Below, in pieces: positions 18,367 through 25,781 of a stretch of DNA of 25,781 nucleotides. The notes beneath the pieces were generated by a model. It worked only from the letters and a program-made list of their open reading frames with translations, was not told the origin of the DNA and searched no databases. Position numbers and translations under genes: made by a program. How positions within the stretch are numbered: position 1 is the stretch's first letter; the number at the start of each line of letters is the position of its first letter. The DNA is from Perkinsus marinus ATCC 50983 (lineage: Eukaryota; Perkinsozoa; Perkinsida; Perkinsidae), in the NCBI RefSeq assembly GCF_000006405.1, contig NW_003206035.1, forward strand, positions 28,547-54,327, written 5' to 3'.

Positions 18367-21300
18367 TTACTTTGCCTTTTTCGCCAAGTCCCATAGTATC
18401 TGATGAAAAAGAATAAAATGTCGCGCGCCACGAAATTACCCCTACCAGTTGCGCTGCATTCTTCCCCGGAGTGCCCATCACTCCTCCGCCAGGATGAGCT
18501 CCAGCACCGCAAAGATACCTATCAAAACATAATCGACGAGTAAAGAACTCCGAAAATGTCGATTTTTCACGCACGATTATAGGACTTACAGTCCATCCAG
18601 CGGAGTCCTGGCATTCGGACGAGTGTATCCTAGTTGATGCAGCATCAACGCACCATGAAAGATATTTCCCTTATGGAGACCGAACTCATGCTCGAGTGTG
18701 AGTGGAGTTATAACCTGTGAAAGAACGGCACACGTACCACTGTTTTGATAAATTTAGTCTGCGGGGGAAAGTAAATTCCAATAACACATTTAGTTCACTG
18801 AAGAACCAGAAAGGCTTTCAGTGTATCGGCAAAAACGATTATACTTTTCCCTAGACCTCCGTGACATGCCACGAAAACAAACACTGTTAACTACTAGACT
18901 ACTACAATACATATCGTATTGTTATGAGTCTTCGACAATCGTCAGTTGGCAACGTGTCAGCAGTACTCGCGCACATGCGCTCCCGGCTGGACCAAGCAGA
19001 TTCCGGCCTTCTTATGATGATGATACTATGTTGACGAGGAAGCCGCTCTCAGATAACGTTGACGCGACTGATACTTAATTGCCGTCTTGCCTCTGATGCG
19101 CTATCATATCCTTGGCGAGTAAAGCGTACAACATCAATACCGAGGACATCCAGCCTTCCTATTGCTGCATTTGCTATCCCTTCCGGACGGTATCGTCTTG
19201 TTTCATCACTGATAATATTGTAGAGCTACTCGCCAATATCAGCAACAGCGCGCTTGAAGATTACGTTGACCATTACGTTCACTACGCAGTTTTGGTCCGT
19301 AGAATCAGCTGCGTGAGAGTGACCTCGAAAGACTTCGTTGTGGAATGAGCAAAAAGGAAGGGCCCTTCAAACGGTTCCGATGGGGATCAGCTTCTTGGGA
19401 CGAAATAAGCTCATCGTGTTTGGGGATGAGAGCTCACAGTAATTTTCCAGAGAGTCACTTTGCGAGTTCAGCTCACCCTACTGCACCTCACGAGAGCGCA
19501 TGGCTAACGACGCCGCTAGCCTAGTAGGCTACTAGGACCGCAGTAGTAGCATGTCACATGACCAACAGTGATGATGATGTTCAACATGGCCAACTTGGCC
19601 ATTCATCGGTGATGGTTCCTCATCTACGATCATGCGATTTCATCCCGTAAACCTCACATCTTTATGAAGCACCGAGTTGGCAAAGTTAGGATCATACTCG
19701 TGAATCACACCGAAAACCATCTCGACGAAACGTTCCACGAAGCCCGGATCGGCCCAAGAGCCATGATTGGGATTTACATCGTAAGGAGCGTATCTAAGAT
19801 ACAAAGAAAATCGTCGAGCGAATCCGACACTCTCTATCCGAAAAACTCTAAAAAAAGCATTTTTCGTCGCCAATGATACACGTGAAGGATGGTTGATAGC
19901 CACCGAACGCTTCACTAATGAGTCCGTCACTGATTCAAGTAAGCACCCTCCGAACTACTGCTTGCTGTAATATCTACATTGCGTGAATTATTCTTATGCG
20001 CACTGTTGAGAAAACCCCTTAGCCGTCATTGGAAGAGTATAGCCCATCAAGACGAACATTTCCTTGGAAAATGCAAAGCCTATCACCAACTTACTGCACG
20101 AAAAGCTGGCAAATATGATGACCAGAACTGTACGGTACCAGACTCGGATCCAACACCTATGCACATCATCCCGCCGACGAACCGTCGTTGACGGCCAAGA
20201 GCAGTCCCGCTACTCACACTAGGCAGAGTCATCTCAACGACAGGTCTCGTTGCTGGCAAACCCGATCGTGCCTCTTGGGCGGCGACTTCTATCTGACTGA
20301 GGGATGTCTCGAAATGGACGGTCCCTTGAAGATGCTCAGGATCAACTCCTGGTATCTAACAGGCGCACATTCACATCCTCATCAGGAATTACCAATTTCT
20401 GGAATCCATCATATAAAAATTTCTCGCAATAAAATGGATTTCAGGACGCCACGACACCGACTTCGAGCAAAGCTTTACCCGCATAGAACAGATTGAAGAG
20501 CATTTCACTATGAATCAGTGAGTCCCGAGTTAGATTTTGACATGGATCGAACCAACCGAGTCACGCCGACCTGGGGGAGTCTGTCAATGGCACAATTGAT
20601 TTTCATAGCCCCACAAGAGTAATCAGTGAATCGTATCTGGGTAGTAAATCTATCGCCGAGACTCTTCGGCCGGTCCGAGTCTGTCAAAGGCAGCAACTCC
20701 AGGAACCTGACAAGAACATCAGCCTGAATACGCATGGACCATCCCGTGGACTCGCTTCTGGTCACCAGAATAGCATATGACCAGAAGTCGGTCGAGAGAA
20801 TAGAGTCTTTTGCTCTCTTACGTATGCCATGGAGTCGCGTTAGATACCACACACATCTTCGCTCGCAGTTGGGTGCCGTCAATCATCTCCACACCAGTCG
20901 CTCGACTTCCGTCATGGGTAATACGTTTCACCTAAGAGGCTACCAGATGAGTGTGTTTAGAACACGGTTGAAGTCTATATTCTCATCAGTGCGAAATCGC
21001 CATGTTCACGGAAATGGAACGAAATTTGTTCGATTGTGAGATTTAATCTCCAAGTTCTGACTTATCCAACGACATTCTTAGAATGCATATTTCACCCACC
21101 TGAGCATCCGTCATTATAACAGCTCCAGCTTGCATCGCGCGTTCGGCAATAGCGCTGGATATTCTACCCATGCCTCCCTCAACATATGCCCACACTCCTT
21201 GGCGGCCGTTTACGTTCCCCATCACATGATGGAGAAGAACCTATGAGCGTATAGGTTCAAACACACCACGAAGATTTTGTGATTCAGACTGTTCTCATAT

Positions 21301-23985
21301 AGTGATCATACTGTTTGGTACGAGCTCGACTACTTCTCAAGGCTATAGAAGCAGTCGAGCTCGTACTGTAGTATCGCTATAGTATAGCACAGGACATAAA
21401 CTTCAAGCCATTATGGCTTAGCCATATGTCGCTACAGCTCTACTTCTACCATGTCGACCTTACGTGGAGTACTTTCGAGCGAAAAACTTACATACGCACT
21501 CCCGCAATCAGCTGGGCTCGCCATGCTTCCTATAACGGCATCCGTCGCCAACGTTGCCTTTAGAACATCCGTCTCAAACCACCTATCTAAGATCTGCGAC
21601 GCTGGTCCTGTGAATAACTCGTACTGAACAGTGCAGAGAGCGCATTGTAGGATATCGACATTTTTTTGCTACCAAATCTGGTATAGCATCGCTGTGTTTT
21701 GTCAGCCTCTTCACGGTCTTCATTATCCGCAACGAATGGTTGACGAACTCTCGTACAGTCTTCGTGTCTGAGAGATCAGTCGACTGAGTCGATACTTCAA
21801 GGAATACCAAGGGAGAGCATACCCGATGGCCGCATCGGAGGTCCCTGCATTAGCGGTTCTAACACTTCACGCATCTCATTGAGCAACTGCTCGTATCTAA
21901 GGGCGCTTCGCAAGATTCATTAAAGCCAGCCCACAACTTACAATGGAAAGACATGTGCGTCTCTTTGTGAAAACTCCGCGATACTTTCTATAGTCTTCTT
22001 CTGGTCACCCCACATTAATAGCGGTCTAAAACCAATTGGATGATCCAATTAGGATTAACTATTTCTGGGCAGACCCGTTGAACAGTCAGGCAATATTCTC
22101 GCCTCCCCACTGGGAAGTTCCCAGCGATAAATGCTGCGCAACAGATAGAGGCGGAGAACAGCAATACAACTGCCGATGCACTTTCAACGCATCTCCTTTG
22201 AAAGCTGTAATTCTCACCAACATTTCGTCAACTCTTGAAAAAGCCCAACAATCTGACAGATTGCTACTCGATGTGTGATTTCTATCGAGTCTGGCTGGTC
22301 AATATGTTAGTCTCCATAACCGCCGTCGACGGCCCGCCAAGAATGATTGGATGCAGCAGATATCCGAGATCCACCGAGTGTCCTTGAGCACGACTCTCGA
22401 AGAGTCACTCGAAGAGAACTTGCTCGAGAAGGAGAGTAGGTCCGTCATCCTTTGATTGGACCGCTTTAAGAGAACGTAGAAGTTCCGGGTAGCGCCTTCG
22501 GAACTCGGCGAAACGGAGAGATAGCCGGAAATCGGCTGATTGATTGATAAGACCTCGCACGGACCTCACTGACGTCTAAGCGCCGCTCAGTTAACGGAAT
22601 GTCGGACAATGAAGAAATCCCAGTTTCATATTCGCGAATTCGTCAAATACCTCCTGAAGCATCTGTCATGGTTGAGCATCCGTCAGAGGTCCAGCTGAGC
22701 GCATATTTAGGTTCACGGCATCACGCTGGTACAGTTTGTAGATAGCATCGGCCACAGTTCGAACATGCCGGCACACGGATTATCTGGTGACATAACAGCG
22801 AGCCGGAATACCCAGCCATTGTACATCCTCACTCCGAATGGGATGTAGAATAGCTGGTTGTACATGAACTTGTACTCATAGGACACTGTGAACGAGTGGT
22901 AGGAGAACTCAGCCTCACGCCCAATGATCTTCGAGCATTTTCGAAAGGCTGGAGCACTTCGTTATCGCTAGTCCCGCCAAAGCCAATCGGATCAGACCGC
23001 ACTTGGCTTTTAGCTTCACCCTGCAGCTACCTCTTGTACTATAAGACGTAGCTAGTCTTGTAACAAGACACACCAACTTCACTGAGGACTATGGGATTTA
23101 CTCTCGCTCATTGAAATGACCAATCAGAGTCCACCATTTCTGATGTGGCGGGCCGGCTGGTAACGTAAGATCAATCTTACTGTCACCACATCGTATGAGC
23201 ATTTCCGATCGAAGTTGGAACAAGGGAGATTTACCATGGAAGTTTCTTATCATTTTCATTTAAATTTTTCTGAGCTCACCACGTAACATGCACTCTCCTC
23301 TCATTGCCATCAGAAGATAATCCAGGCCATTATCAGTGAGGATCAGAGTTTTAATTCAGCCTTTAGGGTGACCCTGTGTGTGACTCACCTTCCTCTGTAA
23401 ATAGGATGGCTCATAGGCGTAGGCGTTATCGATCCAGGCTCCCTCAAGAGGTATTTGAACCCGCCGGTCCCTATGGAATCCATAAAAGTCACAGCGGCTG
23501 CTGACGGTACATTCTCTGGTGAGGTCTAGATCCTTGATTATCCCGGGATTGAGAAGTCCAGCTAGGTAGCTGCATCGACTGTATTTATATCTAAACCGGG
23601 GTGGTTGAGATCCTACCAGTTCAACGCCAACTTCACCCTGGAAAAAGCTCTTCCGTGACCGCAGCACCTCCAACGATGTGTCGTCTCTCCAAAACGAGTA
23701 CATCATAGCCCTACGCAAGAGCACATGACGACAGCCATCTCATAATGCTTACCTCCTTTGCTAAATACGCAGCAGTAATCAGACCGTTGTGACCGCCACC
23801 GATTACTATAATATCGTATTCCTTCTCTACGAACACTGGAGTCCGTGTTCGAGGCGCTGCGTACTTTGATCTGAACCGGGAAACCCCTCCTCCATTGAAG
23901 CCTGTTACCGTGCCCACTTCATTCGCGCATCATGCATCTCAGGCGTTAAAGTGGCCGTCTCATAGTTCGGAGGTAAGTCGCTCAT
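18367..23985 (-). CDS. PYROXD2-like FAD-dependent oxidoreductase
   Basis: Relative of phytoene desaturases; animal PYROXD2 is mitochondrial. Exons (minus): 23909-23985, 23753-23870, 23637-23710, 23389-23590, [tiny exon unseen], 21942-22025, 21808-21896, 21673-21767, 21492-21623, 21100-21240, 20822-20931, 20571-20706, 20218-20355, 20095-20156, 19658-19793, 18590-18714, 18446-18518, 18367-18399; about 610 aa, human about 580. The FAD fingerprint [11 protein letters not shown] is at residues 45-55. Other anchors: [70 protein letters not shown] and [19 protein letters not shown]; it ends LWDLAKKAK. Bare introns are 38-49 nt; two are long (1363 and 943 nt). The phase mismatch between exons at 23389 and 22025 implies a missed microexon. 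The reading frame is otherwise intact. Confidence 0.95.
18715..19657. other. Long PYROXD2 intron (943 nt)
   Basis: No exon or F1/F2 repeat seen. It has a small palindrome near 19519 (CCTAGTAGGCTACTAGG) and nearby ATGATGATG and GGCCAACTTGGCC motifs. Plus-strand ORFs in it look like chance. Confidence 0.45.
21293..21386. repeat. Hairpin in a PYROXD2 intron
   Basis: A left arm at about 21301-21337 and a right arm at about 21347-21380 pair closely: GTACGAGCTCGACTACTTCT against AGAAGCAGTCGAGCTCGTAC, with a loop of about 9 nt. After a short bulge the pairing weakly continues outward (AGTGATCATACT against AGTATCGCTAT). It sits in the 251-nt intron 21241-21491 and accounts for much of its excess length. 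It could be a small foldback transposon or a small-RNA precursor. Confidence 0.8.
22026..23388. other. Longest PYROXD2 intron (1363 nt)
   Basis: Should contain a microexon of 3n+2 nt. No F1, F2 or F3 repeat is visible, and composition is less AT-rich than the repeat-filled introns. A cluster of CTCGA/TCGAG motifs lies near 22390-22430 (CTCTCGAAGAGTCACTCGAA). A minus-strand frame around 23290-23340 looks protein-like but lacks a phase-consistent acceptor. Confidence 0.45.
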
Positions 23986-24444
23986 CTGGGCAAATGTGTA
24001 CCTACGCAACTTCAAGAGAGATCATCGGCGATCTCGAACACTCACGTTTGTGGGAAAGGAGGTCTACTTGGACCCAAGGGACGAACATCGCGCCAAAGCA
24101 ATGGTTCAGTCGAGGCCTCTACCAATCCGTCCGAGGCACTCGGTAACGAAGACCATCTAAGAAAACGAGTACACTGCATTCAATGTGTGTAGAAGTCGAT
24201 AATCCGACAAGAATCATCATGCTGAGAGTTAGTCTCGGAGCACTACATTCGTACCGGGAATTCGAGTCGTCGCAAAAAATGAATCTACAGGGTATTCAAC
24301 GAGTGGAACCGATAAGCATTTTTTTGTGGTGTTCACGTCAAAAAGACAATGGAATTACGAAACAGATGACCCTTCGCGTTGAGAAAGTTCGTGATGGCTC
24401 TCTGCCAGCACTCAGAAGGAGCGACCATCTATCACGAAGGGTGC
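23986..24444. other. Intergenic gap between GFA-like and PYROXD2 genes
   Basis: About 460 bp. No exon with consistent splice signals was found. It should hold the PYROXD2 promoter and the GFA-like gene 3' end. Plus-strand ORFs here are unsupported. Confidence 0.4.
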
Positions 24445-25249
24445 CTACTTCGGCAAAGAATCTTCAACATCCTCAACACGGTCGTCATAAAAGATATGCA
24501 TGGTAGGGAGGTACTCGACATCGACGTCCCCATCTGTGGGCAATGTGAACATGCCCAACGTATTGATCGCCCCTCCGGCGATATACTCAGAGCATTCGCC
24601 ACAGTAACTGATCAACATGTAGCCTCGTGTATCAAAATGACTACAAAAATTAAGAGCGGCTTTGGCGCAGTAGGTAGCGCGTAGGTCTCATAATCCTAAG
24701 GTCGCGAGTTCGATCCTCGCAGGCCGCATTTTCCAACTACATTCGACTATTCAGACCATTCTCTGGATAGACTTCCTTCATCGGGCCTTCGAAAGTCACT
24801 TGCTCTGGTCGAAAACCAGCAGTCGGCAAACTCTTAGCGGACGTCGCGGCTCGACAAAGACTGAGACACACAGCATCAGACAACTCTCGATCCTCGGCCC
24901 CAAGAAGTTCTCTGCGAGAATCGACGTTGAAAATACCCTCACAGCTGTGTGGGTACCAAGATTGGTATCATCTTGAAAGGGCATCTCAATCACAATAGGA
25001 ACCCCGCGAGAGAGTGAAGGATTGCAAAACGAACACAACACAGAAAAGCAGCAATTTCATGATCCGACTTGAAGAGCGATTCTTAACTTACCTGCAGTGA
25101 CAGACGTAATTCATGTAGCTAGGGCCCTTGGCAACAGCGGTGCTCTTCCCACAGCCGCAAGTCCTCACCAAATGGTTCGTGTAAAATCTCAATGACAAAG
25201 TCCACCTCTTATTAAACCGCCCATAAGGCGTTGTCAATCGTAGAATCAT
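24445..25249 (-). CDS. GFA/CENP-V-like zinc-binding protein
   Basis: The GFA fold binds zinc through Cys sets; members include S-hydroxymethyl-glutathione synthase-like proteins and CENP-V. Exon 1, 25092-25249 (ATG 25249), carries TCGCGKSTAVAKGPSYMNY then VCHC at residues 49-52. Exon 2, about 24900-25030, continues FCNPSLSRGVPIVIEMPF. Exon 3, 24445-24640, carries YCGECSEYIAGG, YLPTMHIFYDD and ends SLPK; length and order fit the family (CxCG, CHCxxC, CxxC, then HIF..R..LP). The exon 1/2 join needed to make CHCRFC lacks an AG acceptor in phase, and the exon 2 donor is unclear, so the gene may use an unusual splice site, carry a sequence error, or be decaying. tRNA-Met lies antisense in intron 2. 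Confidence 0.65.
24656..24728 (+). tRNA. Elongator tRNA-Met (anticodon CAT)
   Basis: A full cloverleaf: acceptor GCGGCTT with AGGCCGC, D arm GCGC-AGTAGGTA-GCGC, anticodon loop CTCATAA, T arm GCGAG-TTCGATC-CTCGC, discriminator A. The T:T mismatch at the base of the anticodon loop (31:39) also occurs in other eukaryotic elongator Met tRNAs. A TTTT stop for Pol III follows at once. It lies on the opposite strand inside an intron of the GFA-like gene, 15 bp from the exon 3 acceptor. Confidence 0.97.
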
Positions 25250-25781
25250 CGGAATTGAAAAAAAACAACCCTACGAATATAAAATTCAATCCAGCTGAGC
25301 CGCACGATGAGCGATGAAGAGAAACTGAGAACAAATTTCCGTCTAATAGCACTAACATTCAACCACTAAGTACAGTGTTGTAACTAAACACGAGGCACGG
25401 GAGTGAGGGAATTAGTCTTACTGCATGATCATGCTAATGGCAATTACAGATGATTAGATATCAATACAGAGCTGCTGCAGGTCCGTTGAGACGTACTCGG
25501 AAGAGTATAAAACAGGTGGGATTTCAGTTTCACATAATTTTTGTTGTGTTTTTATACAATTGGACTTCAAGTCATGTGTAAATCTTCATAATGTATCTTT
25601 GAAAACTCTCGACCTCAGCGTAGTTCCATCACTACTTGACAACGAATCTATTTTTTCTGCAAGTTTTCGTTTTTTTCGCAAAAATTTTTTCGGTAAGCTA
25701 TTCAGAATGCGACGTATAAGATCCCATTCCACCGTAAGAATGCTATAACTCCTACCACAGACCAAAGGGTGATATACAAAT
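25250..25781. other. Upstream region of the GFA-like gene
   Basis: Presumed promoter and right-hand flank. Contains poly-A and poly-T tracts (AAAAAAAAC near 25258; TTTTTTCG near 25672). No exon, tRNA or known repeat was recognised on either strand. Confidence 0.4.

Noticed and set aside
24183-24684. Plus-strand ORFs of about 100 aa near tRNA-Met
   Set aside because: One runs into the tRNA, and both lie antisense to the GFA-like last exon or in its flank.

Overview
This is a stretch of a compact, intron-rich eukaryotic nuclear genome. It carries eukaryotic tRNA genes (Ala with the G3:U70 pair, elongator Met), a flagellar/cytoplasmic dynein light chain, and genes cut by many very short GT-AG introns, mostly 37 to 49 nt. 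I assembled exons by hand by requiring GT-AG ends, matching phase and family similarity. A protist is most likely; the dynein light chain form, the one-directional gene packing and the tiny introns recall alveolates of the perkinsid/dinoflagellate kind, but that placement is inference.

All supported protein genes read on the minus strand, head to tail. Going down the minus strand from the right end these are: a GFA/CENP-V-like zinc protein (25249-24445) with tRNA-Met on the opposite strand inside one intron; a PYROXD2-like FAD oxidoreductase (23985-18367, about 17 exons recovered); a Val/Pro/Arg-rich small protein (18241-16931); an unrecognised gene X (16683-11735); a small acidic gene Y (11430-9666); a roadblock/LC7 dynein light chain (9442-7798); an M17 leucyl aminopeptidase of the NPEPL1 type (6605-4632); and a protein with two tandem TerD domains (2509-34). 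tRNA-Ala (3698-3769) and one unexplained ORF (3997-4407) lie on the plus strand. Gene spacing is tight (about 125 to 460 nt) except where repeats have landed.

The middle, roughly 6.3-17.2 kb, is loaded with short non-coding repeats. Family F1 is about 125-133 bp with ends TGGAGTT..CACCC and has about twelve copies. Family F2 is about 150-200 bp, has GGAA..ATATGC-like inverted ends and a CTCAGCTGAGCTCAGG core, and has about sixteen copies. Family F3 is about 90 bp with three copies. All look like MITEs. Most sit inside introns, so introns here come in two kinds: bare ones near 40 nt and swollen ones carrying repeats.

The genes do not form one pathway: peptide trimming (aminopeptidase), dynein transport, mitochondrial-type redox (PYROXD2), a TerD stress-type protein and a GFA-type protein. 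What ties the window together is architecture: a co-directional array, tiny introns, and intron-borne MITEs. I found no retroviral, Polinton or other virus-like element.
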